This document shows positions 34,186 through 47,400 of a DNA stretch of 64,000 nucleotides, one piece after another. The stretch's first letter is position 1, and every line of letters starts with the position of its first letter. The stretch is from Primulina eburnea (lineage: Eukaryota > Streptophyta > Magnoliopsida > Lamiales > Gesneriaceae), in assembly GCF_022965805.1 (NCBI RefSeq), contig NC_133104.1, positions 25,044,069-25,108,068 of the forward strand, read 5' to 3'. The notes under the pieces were generated by a model. It did no database searches and was not told where the DNA came from. It was given only the letters and a program-made list of their open reading frames with translations. Position numbers and translations under genes: made by a program.

Positions 34186-36788
34186 AACTACCCCCCTTGA
34201 ATTGAATTTCGTCCTCGAAATTCGCTTATCCTTGATAATCAAAAAATTTATATTCTTAATTCTATTATCCCAGCAATCCACGCTAACGTTGCGCTACTCT
34301 GATAAAAATTAAGTCCTAGGCTGTCTTTACGTTTCTTCAATCCTAATTAGATTTGTCTACCAAAATCCTCGTTAATGAATCGCAACTTAAAACAACTTAT
34401 GGTGACTTAGTTCTATTCAACTATAGCCCCAAATTTTGACTTATACCGCAATTCCTCATACTAGAGATGGATGTCCAAATTTAATGCACCTTACTTTCCT
34501 TATAATATACCCAAGATGTTCATTGACTTATTATATTCCAATATTGAAATTTTAACATCCCTTCTTAACTTTATTGAACTCAAAATATATTAAAGCCTCA
34601 AGTCCAAGTATTGGAATTCATACAGTTCGACTTAGGAGATCTTAGAACAATTTTTTTTTTCGACTTCTATCCTGGGTAAAACACTTAAAAGTTAAACCTT
34701 ATCTCAACCCATAATAATATTAGACTAAGATCCTTGAATCGAATATTTATTTTACGGCACCAAACTTACGTAACTTAACTATTTACAAGCACATCTCAAA
34801 TATAAAATAGTTGCAAATCTTAATCCTCGAGTAACGTTAATCCATAAAACCCAAAATATATCATATCAATCCCCTACCTATATTTTAAAGTCCTTCAAAT
34901 CCTAATTACAATATAGGTGAGGCCTAAGACCCTTAGACTTTCCTCATTGGAACAAATATCGCAATTTTACGTATCCTCAATGCTTTATTAATACCAGCGT
35001 AAAAATTAATAATTTATCCCCTGTTAATGTTGGACTAACTCTAATAAATCAACTTCACTTATAACCCATAGAATTCTAGAATTCCCATATCAAAAATTTA
35101 GATTTCTTAGTCGATAAAAATTTTAATATTCATTCATTGATAACTTATGTTGAACACAACTAATTCCCTTTTTTTTTCACCCAAAAATTTCTGTATGAAC
35201 CAATATCTCATAAATTTGAAATTCAAACTTACCTAACCCAAATAGATTTGGATAAAATAATTCCAATACACATATCCGCTTAGTCCTAAGTTTGTTAATG
35301 ACTTCCAAAATTTCTCAAGACAAGGTGTCTAATTCAATTCTTACATGCGTCTATCGAGTAACCTAACCATCCATCATACTCAACTTTCTAGAAAAATCAA
35401 ATCCCCCCCAAAAGGTATAATTCTAACTATTAAGATCCTGGTTAAAACTTATGACACATCAAACTTAAATCCCAAAAAAATTCGCTAACTCAATGTTTAC
35501 TTTTATAACTTAGCTAACCGATAAATTTTTACTTTAAATTGTCGTCACTTTAAATTCTTAATTTTTCCCGACGTTATACCACCAACGCTTAAATTTTCAA
35601 GCCCAAGATTTATTCATCATACAGTGTCCTTGATTGTCATTCCTTATAACATTATAATCCAGCTATTTCGAGGTTCTAATCATCTTTCCAAGCTTAAATT
35701 ACCGAAAATTCTTATCATTTAAACCTTTCAATTCTCATCTCAAGAATTTTTTTTTAAATCCCGAAAATTCCAAAATTACGCATGAGTTCTCAGTATTCCC
35801 AATTTCATTTTATAGATTTCCCGTATCATAAGGTTCAATAGCCTTAAGTTTATTAAACCAAAAATTAATTCCCATAACACGTCTTACATTTCTATAAATA
35901 CTCAAAATCCCAAGTGTTCCTCAAAAGTTCGCATTTAATCCTTTAAAATTTTAAAAATTGCAAACTGGCCCTTACAGTTCTCCAAATTTACCTTTTGGTC
36001 CTATAACTCTTCGAAATTTGCATTATTGTCCCCATAAAATTTCCATCTTTACCTCATTAAACTTTTAAATTCTCGAACTCAAAATTTAATCCCCAAAATT
36101 TGGTAAATTCAAAAATAGTCCATTAGAATTTTGTTTTGCACTTAGGTCCTCAAATTATTAGTAATTACAATTAGGTCTTTAAAATTCTCAATTCATGCAA
36201 TTCAATCCTTAAATCCAACTATGTAGAGCATGCATCATAAATAAATTCTCATAATTAATCTTACATTTTCATAGATACTTAAAATCCTCAAATTGTACAT
36301 TTTTATAATCTGAAAGATTGTCGTAGTCTTCGAATCGCTATTGCTTATATGAAATCCTCAAAAATTTACTCGACTAGCAACCAAGAACCATCAATAATTT
36401 CTTAGAAATTCTACAAGTCCCAAAAGCATTCATAATTTTCAAGATTAACTTATGATCCATAAGGAGGACATCAGTACTACTGACCCAAAAAATTTATATA
36501 GTCAAATCATTTTCAACTTCTCCTAAAGCGCAATATTTGAATTCTTAGACATTTCCAATTCCAAACGTAACCAACATGCATAATTAAATTATTTCTTTAA
36601 ACTTAAATAAATACTGCATAACCAAAATCTGAACGTAAAATATTTCATGAAAACATGCTGTTGAAATATTTCATGCCTTAAACAAAGTGCGTAAACGTAA
36701 AACTTACAGACCGAAGGCGTGACTTCATGAGCTTCTCGAGAGCAGTAGTAGTACAACCCTTTACAAGATCATAGGCTCTGATACCAAC
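34186..36788 (-). other. Element B' internal region (non-coding)
   Basis: This uninterrupted version of the B internal region gives the empty site for the C insertion (near 35385-35395). The leader end holds the donor (ACTTAC, 36702-36707, reverse complement) and primer site (GCTCTGATACCA, 36775-36786). The degenerate short repeat lies at about 35900-36200. Confidence 0.8.
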
Positions 36789-39700
36789 TGTAAAGGCCCG
36801 TATTTTGTATCATAATTTTTCGGAATTATTAAAAATTTTCTAAGTAAATAATTATTTTATCTCATTTAATTAAAATAAGCATGTAAATAATTATTAACTT
36901 TAAAATAACAACGGAAGCGAATAATGTTCTCAACCAACAATTTAAAAATAATCCAACGTAAACATCAATTTAAAATAATCCAACATATTAAAACTGAGTT
37001 TGCATAATAAAAGGTGCATAAATTAAATCATGAGGTCCTCGGGTTTACTACTGCTGTCCCAAGATCGCTCACTGGTCCACGCCCTCCGTCTCGGCCTCAA
37101 CAATACCTACAACAATCAAGTCTAGTGAGTCTAAAGACTCAACATGTATATATCGTGAATAACAAATAAATATATCATAAAATCGCATGCAACTTAAAAA
37201 TAAAGTATCGTAAGGCGTACGATGAAAATCGTATCATGATTAATTATAACTACGCGCATATCTGAAACTCATACGTAAAAACTTTGCTCCATAGAGCTCT
37301 GTCATAACATATCATAATTTTCTGTAGAGATAATGTTTCTAAGCTAGTGGCCCATAACATAGCGTAAGCGCCTGATCAGACTAAACCACAGTATACTAGG
37401 CGGTAGAGATCAATCACAGCCCTTGGACTGGATGTCCGCACCCATACATAATCATAACCGGTCGTAAGTCACCGGGCGGAGAGGTCCTCGGTTGCGCCTA
37501 CCGACTTCCAAACCCATAAGCATAGGGTGGCCACAAGACATATAGCATATATCTCAAAAATAAACATTTTATATTTTTATGCACGTAATATAATTATAAC
37601 TTATTTTTACCGGATGAGTTGGATCGTTCCCAGGCTTGCTGCGACTTACTACTAATATGTGACACATGCAATAAATCTTAACTTGACAAAATTTTAACAA
37701 TAGAACCAAAAACGAGACGATTCAGACCAACAACTTGATTTTTAACCATGGATTCGTACCAACCCGAACCAACATTAAACCGACGTTTAACCATTATTAA
37801 AAATACCCCAAACATACTGAAAAATATGCATAATAACTGTAAAACACGAAAATAGGTGAAAGGAATCCAAAAACATAAAACACTCTTTCGAGAGTCATTT
37901 TGGCACCTTTCACCGTAAATTCTCGTACGACCTCTAAACTCGACCAAATCACGAACGACCAAAAACATGACTTTCCTAACTCATTGAGGTACTGTCTAGT
38001 CCAAGGCCATGGGCTAAAAGCCAACCAAGAGCTCAAACAAGTATCAAAACCGAAGTTCAAAGCTGCTGGAAAAGTGCAGCAGTAGTAGTTTATTTGCTTG
38101 TGGTGAAAATTCCGAAGTAAATGACTATGGGCTTGAACCACTGCCCAAGGACTCTTACCAACATCCTAAGGCTTGTCTTGGACCATGGCTAAGGGCTAGA
38201 AGCCAACCACAATCCAAGGAAACACCTAAGACAATTACAGCATACCAACCAAGAACACCACTTGCTGCATAGTGTGTTGTATTGAACTATGGCTATGGGC
38301 TAGAATCCAACCATAATACATACAACACAACCAAAACCGAAACACAATCCTACAGAATTTGGGGGAAACCGAAATGAACTTGTTTTGTTTTGGTGAATTA
38401 TCGATGGATCAGTGAACCAAGCTTGGAAAGGACACCTTGGTCACGTCCTAAACATGATAAGGAAGGTTTCTAACCATGGCTATAGTCCCCAGGACAGCCA
38501 AGATTCGAACATCCCTCAAGCAACTCAAGGACAGCAAATTGTGACTCATTTCTGCAGCTTATGTAAAGTTGCTGTCATTGCTTCGTTCTTTGAGGGTATG
38601 GACTGAAACCAATGGACCAATAACACCCTAACACACTCTAAATTATGCCTAGAAGCAGCCTTGAGTGCCTGGAATCGAGCAACCTCCTGTAAGCAACAAA
38701 GATCAGCAAATCGTGAAGTGGAAAACAAGGGAGCCAAAAATTCTGTACAGCTTATTGCTTGGAGTGTTGCTGTCCATTTCGGTTTATGTCTTGAATCATG
38801 CATATATGATGGTTTTAAAATATCTATAGGACTTGATTGAAGAGAAAAGAAACAACATATACATGCCTGGAATTTGTTTTGAAGAAAAACAAATCAAAAC
38901 GACAATACGACGCGACGGGATCGGAGTTGGCTTCCCTCTTGATCTCTTACTGATTTTCTGCTACATTCACGATCTAAGCTGATGATCTTTCTGGTGTTTT
39001 CGAAACTTAAGGTTGTAGGAAGTGTAAGGGATGCAAGTGAATGATATGGGAGGTCTTAAAGGTGTAATAATATCCATTAAGTTGGGGGTTACAAGTCTAG
39101 GGGTTGAGGGAATTTGAAATACTTCTTCTTGTTCATAACAGCCGATGCTTTGTTCTTATTTTACTGCATGTAAACGCTGATTTGCTAGGTTAGTGGCTTG
39201 AGTAGGATTAAGGTGCATTATAGTATTTGAATTAATCATAATTGGTGACTTAAAGGTGGAGAATGAATACACTATAGAAGTGCAATTAGAGATGGTTTGA
39301 CTTGAGGGTTACCAACCTTTGAAATATTTTAAATGTTGGTTATTATTATTAATTTGCATTGTATATTTTTATTTAAACCTTGCATTTTAATTGTTTAAAA
39401 TTTTAAACCTTCCTTATATTTATTTTAATGCATTAACAAATTAATTTAGTTTAGCATCTTGCTTAGAACTTTTGCATGGCATACATGACCTCAATTTAAA
39501 TGTTTAAATGTTATGTTTAATTTCTTGAATATATTTACCCTATATTAGTTCATCCCCAATTGTTTACACATTTTACTTAAACTTTAATTAAATATTGAAC
39601 CTAATAGAATTTATTTACTAATTTGATTCCCATTAATTAAATAAATCCTAAAACATTCTTTTTCTATAAATTAAATTATTCCTTGACTTAATTTAAATTT

Positions 39701-39931
39701 AGGAATATTTTTCTTATTATTAATTTTATTTCTAATCTCCAAACTTCGGTCCGGCCTCACGTATTTATCCTGAAAAGATAAAACTAAACATCTACTTTTT
39801 TTTAAAATAAATAATCATGACTTAATAAATTTAATAGAATGAATTTAAACTCTAATGCATAAAAATCATTTTAATTTAAATAACTGTAATTATGCATGGC
39901 TTATACGTAGTTTGATTTTCGGGACGTTACA
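36789..39931 (-). repeat. Element B' 5' LTR
   Basis: This is the near-identical partner of 30964-34185, lacking about 80 bp at about 38288. The conserved hairpin is at 37127-37140. Both B' LTRs keep the degenerate 180-190 bp units. Confidence 0.87.
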
Positions 39932-40809
39932 GGTATGTAGGACCTTGCGTTATCTTAACTACAATAAGTTAAGGAATGTAATTTCCAAGATAAGGAAATT
40001 ACTCTATCTTTTGGTATAACAAATAGATAACTAACTTACGTAAAATAAGTCGCAAAACATAGATGGTGATCGAGGAAAGAGTAGAACAATAAGTTTTACA
40101 TTTATACGATAATAAGAGTCAAAATTATTTTGGGAAGGTGCATAAATGTTTTCTCCCATAGAGTTTTAACATTTTTGTGAGTATAAAGATCGTTTGACAT
40201 AAGCTTGAGTTCCGAGGTTACAATATAAGTGTTCGATGTTATGGTGGGATTTAGAATTGATTCATAATGTGAAGTGGTGAATCAATAAGCTTGAGCCGTT
40301 GAATTCTTCTTGGGATTTAAGAAAACAAATGTATATTGATGATGGTATTAAGGACAATGTGTTTGGCATATACAATAATGATTTTTAGTAAGCATCAATC
40401 ATTAAGGATTTTTTATAATCATGGATACTATACGATAACTATAGATCGAAATTGGGTTTGACAATATGAATACATTTTTAGGAATTAGATTATACGATCA
40501 GGATTACTTAAGCTAAAGTCGACAATTCATTAATCTTTAAGAAGATGAAATAACTTAAGGTATTTTAGAATTTATAACGGATAGAGGATGTAGAGTTAAT
40601 TAAAATTTTGATTTCCTTCAGATCAAGAAATTTGGTATAAATTGATAAAAATGGAAGATGTCACATCAGAGTACGCAACGAATGCATGATAAAATGCAAA
40701 ATTTAAGCCAATCTGATCAAGTATGAAGTGAATGAGGGAGCATAAGCTTTTCAATAATCAAGATTAGACAAATTTCAAGGACGAAAATTTATTTAAGGGG
40801 TGAAGAATT
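39932..40809 (+). mobile_element. Element E internal region, 3' end (non-coding fragment)
   Basis: This AT-rich sequence ends AGGACGAAAATTTATTTAAGG and GGTGAAGAATT before an LTR beginning TGTAACGACC, the same layout as the 3' internal ends of A and B. No coding frame is seen. The upstream part of E is missing or lies beyond B'. Confidence 0.6.
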
Positions 40810-41272
40810 TGTAACGACCGAAAATCAGTCCACGTAGACCGCATGCATGAAAATTATTAAATTTCTTAAATATTTTAATTAAAAGATTGTTTATGAATGA
40901 ATGACATATTTTGAGTGAATAAATGATTAATTGTGTAATTTTGTTTGATTTCATGAGTTAAAGATTTTTAGACGAATATCGGTGGTTGGCCGGAACAGAG
41001 GACTGGAGACGATTAAGGTGTTAAAGTTTTAAAAGCAAAATTTTTATTTTTACTTAAGAAAATATTTATTTCAAATATTTTAAGAATTATTGCATTTTTA
41101 AGGACAATTTTAAATTAATTAGTGAGAGCGACGGATTTTATGTATTTTATAAATGATTTTTTTTGTAAATAAATATTGTTTAATCTTTTAATTTGAGTCC
41201 TAATAATTTTATTAATCTTAATGGACCTAATTAATTATTTAAAAAGATAGGCTTAATTAAGCCTATTAATTA
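40810..41272 (+). repeat. Element E LTR, piece 1
   Basis: It begins TGTAACGACCGAAAATCAGT, resembling the B and C LTR starts. It stops at AATTA (41268-41272), the left target duplication of D. Confidence 0.65.
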
Positions 41273-41413
41273 TGTAATGCCCGAGAATTAATCAATGTTA
41301 ATCAAAGATTATTGACTTTTAATTTAACGTGATTACGAAGGGGCCAACTGAGACACGATTTAAGATAATCTGCGGTCATTTATTTTGAATTTTAGAATGT
41401 GTTGCCGAAGCAA

Positions 41414-41625
41414 CACCGCACCCGCGCTCATGGTTAGACCGCATCTGCGGTCGATGTCCAGTAGGGTAGGAAATTTTATTCGAAGCAAGACCGCACCCGC
41501 GGTAAGAAACACGACCGCACCCACGGTGCAAACAAGACCGCACCCGCGGTCGTCTAAATTGGAAATTTGGAAGGAAGGCCGAGAGCATAGCGCACCCGCG
41601 GTAGAAAATGGACTGCACCCGCGGT
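41414..41625 (+). repeat. Cluster of GC-rich ACCGCACCCGCGGT motifs in D 5' LTR
   Basis: About seven to eight copies, exact or nearly so, are dispersed in about 210 bp of otherwise AT-rich LTR. The motif is a near-palindrome centred on CCGCGG. Several copies here show C-to-T or G-to-A changes (for example CATCTGCGGT, CCCACGGT, GACTGC) where the 3' LTR copies (about 48237-48423) keep the GC form. Confidence 0.7.
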
Positions 41626-42407
41626 GATACGTGTTTTGCGGAAATTGTGCCACCTCGTCGAATTCATGCATGGATATATATATAGTAGGATTCCTTCGAA
41701 AATTCAGTAAGAAATCGAGAAAGGGTCGAGGGAAGTTTAAGAAAAATCCTTACGCCTTTTGTGAGAAATCCGTCTGTCTGATTTTGAATCCGACTTCGGT
41801 ATTGAGTTCCTATCGACGTAGGCTACAACTGGACGTAAGTTTTACTACGTTTTGACATGTTTTGGAATTATGATATTGTCATAATTGAATGGAACTCATA
41901 TATGTTGTTCTTGACATATTAGACATCATAGAATCGAAGTCAGATTAAGAAACGGACTGATTATGGAATTGTTATGAATTTTCTGAGGTATACTGATTTA
42001 TACCAGACAGATTTGAATTGTGATTGGATTACGGATTGTATTGGATATGTGTTATAGATTGTAACTGTGATTTGAGGATATTGTATTGACGGGGATATTG
42101 AAATTTTACCGTTATGCCGTTGATTTTGAATTAAATCAAGATTGATCAGATTGTTATTGATTTGAAAGGTATATTGACATGAGATTATTGATATTGTCAT
42201 TGCCAGACAGACTGTGAATTCAGGATTTCGACTGAGCCAGAAACCGACGAATGAAAGGTATAAGTTAATGTGGTATTGGGAGATCGACTTGAGTCGGTTT
42301 AGACTTGAGTTTCCCTTAATCACATACTTTACTTTATTGCATTGATATTTGCATTGATTTGACTGATGTACTTGTTTTCTTGAATTATAGAAAGCAGGTA
42401 TTAGATG

Positions 42408-42740
42408 AGTAATCTTGTGACAGAAGTTCCTGATAGTGGTGGGATCGCCACGGGAACATTGAACGATGTCACAAGATAGTATAGAAATCTTGGGACGGAA
42501 GTGCCTGATAGTGGCGGGATCGCCACGGGCACATTGCACGATATCTCAAGATAAGGATATTAGCGATAGAGCTACAGTCCATGACGGTTAGGTCAGGACA
42601 CCGGATGTTGGTTATATCGAGTAAATAGGATTGGAATTCTTCTATTACGGAATTCGATATAGGAACACCATATTTAGTTATATCGAGTAATATGATCAGA
42701 TTTCCTTCTATTACGGAATTCGATATAGGAACACCACATT
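42408..42740 (+). repeat. Two short tandem duplications in D LTR
   Basis: First, units of about 75 bp share ATCTTG, a CCTGATAGTGG core and GGGATCGCCACGGG. Second, units of about 63 bp share TTATATCGAGTAA and TTCTATTACGGAATTCGATA. Both are also in the 3' LTR (about 49206-49545), so they predate insertion. Confidence 0.75.
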
Positions 42741-43261
42741 TGGAAACCGGGATCCCTGGACTAGGATTGAGTCTAGTCTGAGATGTGGAGTCATGTATAT
42801 GTTAGACAGTTTCATGATTGATTATGTTTCATATTTTGATACATAATTACTGTTACCTGATTACATGCTTTATATTTGTTTATATGATTGCATGTTTCGT
42901 TGATTTATACTGGGATTTATTCTCACCGGAGTTATCCGGCTGTTTTCTTGTCTGTATGTGTGCATGACAACAGATGGGACAGGATCAGGGTCCAGGAGAT
43001 GAGAAAAGATCGTGATTAGAGTGGAGGCTCCGGACTTGGATTAGAAATAGGGTTTGAACACTGGACATTAGTTGTTAAACCTTAGTTTATTTTGAATGCA
43101 TGCAGTATAGGACTTGTATTGTATTTTATACTGATATGTATATTAGTTTGATTTCACTACGTTCCGCATTTTAAAAAAAATTTTAGACCCTGTTTTATAA
43201 TTGACTAATTAGTCCCAAAGATGATTAAGAACTTTATTAGCGTCCGGGTCCCCACAACAGG

Positions 43262-43273
43262 TGGTATCAGACC
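43262..43273 (+). other. Primer binding site of element D
   Basis: TGGTATCAGACC lies five bases after the LTR end. It differs from the iMet-type site TGGTATCAGAGC by one base. Confidence 0.8.
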
Positions 43274-43515
43274 GATAGATCCTTGAGATTGAGATAGGAG
43301 CTAGTGAGCGGGGTAGAATGTGTTTTCTTTCCTGCTTTTGATTGCTAGCATGATTTACTGCTTTATAGTACATGTTTATCTGTGTATCTGACTTGATTTG
43401 AAAACATGTGTTATTGAGAATGAATCAGAGCCGATTCTAGAGCAGCAGTAAGATGATCGGAGGAGGACTGAAATAGAACTTTGGGTTGGGGTTGCTAATC
43501 CTTTTGATTTCAGAT

Positions 43516-44472
43516 ATGCCTCCGAGAAGAATACCAGAACAGGGGAGTACATCGAATCCTCCCATGGATGTGACTCCTACACCGATGGAGAAACTGTTGA
43601 AAAGGTTTCAGTCATTTCATCCACCGAATTTGAAAGGTACGGAGAATTCCGTGGAATGTGAAAGTTGGTTGGATGATATTGAAGCGATGTTTGAATCTTT
43701 GGAATATACGGAGGAAAAGAGGGTGAAATTGATAGGACACCAACTGCATGACGTTGCTAAACATTGGTGGATCACGACGAAATGGGCATTTGAACAACGA
43801 GGTTCGGTCATTACCTGGAATGTGTTTAAGTCTGAATTTTATCTACGGTTCTTTCCAGTATCTTATAGGAAGGACAAGAGAGCCGAGTTTGCGAACTTGA
43901 GACAAGGCCAGTTAAACATTGAGGACTATGTGGCTAAGTTCTCTACATTGCTCCGATTTTCTCCCCACGTAGCTGAACATGATGAGGCCGTTGCGGACCA
44001 GTTCATAAATGGCCTAAATCCAGAAATATTTACCTTGGTGAATACCGGGAGGCCAAGCAATTTCACCGATGCCTTGAATAGAGCCAAGGGAGCCGAAGCA
44101 GGTCTGATGAGACAGAGAAAGGCTTCGTTTGTGCTTCCAGTACCGGGACAACAACAACCACCTCCTCGATTTGAAGGTGGCTGTAGCAGGAAGAAGGATT
44201 TCTTGAAGGCTAGAGGGAAGCAATTCAAGAAATCGGGAACTAGCTCGTCCAGTTCGAGTGACTCTAGACAGACCGGTCAGGGCCAGAGTTATACAGGACC
44301 GTACTGTGGTACTTGTGGAGGGAGGAATTCCACAGATCAGTGCCGAGGAGTGATTGGTAGCTGTCGTATTTGTAGACAGCAAGGACACTTTGCCCGAGTC
44401 TGTCCCCAGAGGAGTGCCCAGGAATCGCAGGCAGCTGAGTCATCGGGATCAGTGGCTCAGGCCGGTAGATGA
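43516..44472 (+). pseudogene. gag: Gag of element D (ended by a premature stop)
   Basis: The likely start is ATG 43516 (MPPRRIPEQG); ATTTCAG, a good splice acceptor, lies just upstream. The retrotransposon gag fold covers about residues 30-190, with a K/S-rich linker after it. Two zinc-binding motifs follow. The second, CRICRQQGHFARVC, is complete; the first, CGTCGGRNSTDQC, has N where chromovirus relatives usually have H. The frame closes at TGA 44470-44472 but runs on in the same frame into pol, so gag and pol were once one open frame. The product would lack its junction with pol. Confidence 0.85.
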
Positions 44473-47400
44473 CCATCTGCCGTTCATACTTTTCAGCCAG
44501 CACCGTCTTCCCAGTCACAGCAGAGGCCAGGAGGGAGCCAGACAGTGAGCCAGCCTCCGAGACAGCAGGCCAGAGTTTTTGCTTTGAACGAGGAGCAGGA
44601 ACAGGATGCACCTGATGATGTTGTGGCAGGTAACTGTTTTATTTCTGGTTATCCTGCATATGTACTGATTGATACTGGTGCATCTCATACATTTATATCT
44701 GAGCTATTTGAGTTGATGCATTCTTTGCCTATTGAGTCATTGTCTGCAGTACTGTCTGTCACGTCTCCATTAGGAACATGTTTGATATCAGTAAAATCTG
44801 TTAAATCGTGTATACAGCAGTACGATGGGCATACGATTGAGTTAGACTGTATTGTGCTTGGTTTATCTGATTTTGATTGTATTGTCGGTATCGATATGTT
44901 GACCAAGTACTGAGCTACAGTCGACTGCTTCCACAAGATTGTTCGATTCAGACCTGAGATGGCTGAAGAGTGGAAAGTTTATGGTAAGGGTTCTCGAGCC
45001 AGAATCCCTTTGATATCTGCAATGAATATGACTCGATTATTGCAGAAGGGAGCGGATGGATTCCTGGTATATTCAGTTGATTTACTGAAATCGAGCCCGT
45101 CATTGGCGGAATTGCCAGTGGTGTGCGAATTTGCTGATGTCTTTCCAGATTAGATTCCTGGATTGCCTCCGATTCGAGAGATAGACTTCAGCATTGAGTT
45201 AATGCCAGGAACAGTTCCGATCTCTAGGGCTCCATACAGGATGGCACCGATCGAATTGAAAGAACTGAAAGAACAGTTGGAGGATTTACTGGCCAAGGGG
45301 TATATCAGACCGAGTGTATCTCCTTGGGGTGCTCCAGTACTGTTCGTGAAGAAGAAGGATGGGTCGATGAGACTTTGTTTCGACTACCGGCAGCTGAACA
45401 AGGCAACGGTAAAGAATAAATATCCATTGCCTCGTATTGATGATTTGTTTGATCAGTTGCAAGGTTCATCTGTATATTCCAAGATCGATCTGAGATCTGG
45501 ATACCATCAACTGAGAGTCAGGGACTCTGATATCTCTAAGACATCATTCAGAACCAGGTATGGACACTATGAATTTATTGTCATGCCATTCGGTTTGACG
45601 AATGCACCGGCAGTATTTATGGGATTGATGAACCGCGTCTTTCAGAAATATTTGGATGATTTTGTTATCATACTCATTGATGATATATTGATTTATTCAA
45701 AGAATATGATTGAGCATGCTAATCATCTGAGGACTGTGTTGAGAATTTTGAGGACGGAGAAACTGTATGCTAAATTGTCGAAATGCGAGTTTTGGCTGAA
45801 ATAGGTTGTGTTTTTGGGTCACATTATATCGGGAGACGGTATATCAGTTGATCCCAGTAAGGTTGAAGCCGTGATTAGTTGGCCGAGACCTACATTTGTG
45901 CCAGAGATTCGCAGTTTTATGGGTTTGGCAGGATATTATCGCCGATTTATTAAAGATTTTTCGAGTATTGCCAAACCGATTACACAGTTGACTCAGAAGA
46001 ATGCTCTGTTTGTTTGGTCAGAAGACTGTGAATCCAGTTTTCTGGAATTGAAAAAGATGTTGACCAGTGCGCCTGTGTTAACGATTCCTTTAGGTACTGG
46101 TGACTTTGTCGTTTATTGTGATGCATCTCACCGAGGATTGGGTTGTGTTTTGATGCAGCGGGGGCATGTGATTGCTTATGCCTCGAGACAGCTGAAACCA
46201 CATGAAACTCGTTACCCAATTCATGATCTTGAATTGGCAGCCATTGTCTTTGCTTAGAAGATATGGAGACATTACCTCTACGGTGAGAAATTCGAAATCT
46301 ATTCTGATCATAAAAGCTTGAAATATTTGTTTTCACAATCAGAGTTGAACATGAGACAGCGAAGATGGCTGGATTTATTGAAAGACTTTGATTGTGAAAT
46401 CAAATATTACCCAGGGAAGTCCAATGCAGCAGCAGATGCACTGAGTCGAAAGGTATGTTCTTTATCCTTATCGACAATAGGTGTATCAAATTTGATAGAA
46501 GACTGATGTTTGTCTGGATTAGCTTTTGAAACAGATTGTCAGCCTCTGAGATTATATACGATTCAAATTGAACCAGAGTTGATATTGAAAATCAAAGAGG
46601 CACAGAAAGTTGATCAGAACGTATAGAATTCGATTGCAATGGTCAGAGCTGGACATCAATCAGAATATCAGGTTCGGGATAGTGTTTTGTATGTGAATAA
46701 TCGTATTGTTGTGCCCAATGTTTCGGATTTGAGACAGCGAATACTGTCAGAAGCGCACAACAGTCGTTTTAGCATTCATCCTGGTGGCAGGAAAATGTAC
46801 AATGATTTAAAGGCACAGTATTGGTGGAAACAAATGAAATCTGATGTGACTGAATTTGTAGCCAAGTGTCTGAATTGCCAACAGGTCAAAGCTGAAAGAA
46901 AGAAACCAGGAGGATTATTACAGAGTTTGTCCATTCCTGAATGGAAATGGGATCACATTTCCATGGATTTTGTGACACAGTTACCGAGATCCTCCAGAGG
47001 TTGTGATGCGATTTGGGTCGTGATTGATCGATTGACCAAATCTGCATGTTTTATTCCATACAAAATGACCTATAGATATGATCAGATGGCCGATATTTAT
47101 GTTCGGGAAGTGGTTAGACTGCATGGAGTGCCGAAGTCAATTGTTTCAGACCGTGATCCTCGATTTACTTCGCACTTCTGGTAGAGTTTACAGGAGGCTC
47201 TAGGTACGAAGTTACATCTGAGTACCGCATATCATCCTCAGACTGATGGACAGTCAGAACGGACGATTCAGACACTGGAGGATATGCTGAGAGCCGTGGT
47301 GCTCGATTTTAGCAATAATTGGCAAGATGCATTGTCTCTTTGTGAATTTTCGTACAACAACAGCTATCGGACGAGTATTGAAATGGCTCCATTCGAAGCG

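Larger units (their letters stand above)
30964..39931 (-). mobile_element. Element B': complete B-family non-autonomous element, minus strand
   Basis: LTRs are at 30964-34185 and 36789-39931; the internal region, 34186-36788, is about 2.6 kb. Reading the minus strand, the primer site is at 36775-36786 and the polypurine tract at about 34188-34200. No gag or pol frame is present. The flanks (TGGAC on the left, GGTAT on the right) do not form a target duplication, so the ends may derive from recombination between copies. Confidence 0.88.
41273..43256 (+). repeat. Element D 5' LTR
   Basis: It runs from TGTAATGCCC to GGTCCCCACA. It contains a cluster of the GC-rich motif ACCGCACCCGCGGT (about 41414-41625) and two pairs of short tandem repeats (about 42408-42555 and 42608-42740). 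It has about 30 bp near 41395-41425 that the 3' LTR lacks. Confidence 0.93.

Noticed and set aside
41414..41625. CRISPR-like array of short regular repeats
   Set aside because: Spacing is irregular, the repeats are only 14 bp, and the context is a plant LTR.
41360..41671. Overlapping open frames on both strands with cysteine- or proline-rich repeats
   Set aside because: They arise from the GC-rich ACCGCACCCGCGGT cluster of the D LTR, not from coding sequence.
41961..42539. A 192-codon minus-strand open frame
   Set aside because: It lies wholly in the D 5' LTR; the 3' LTR counterpart is broken, and no known domain is visible.
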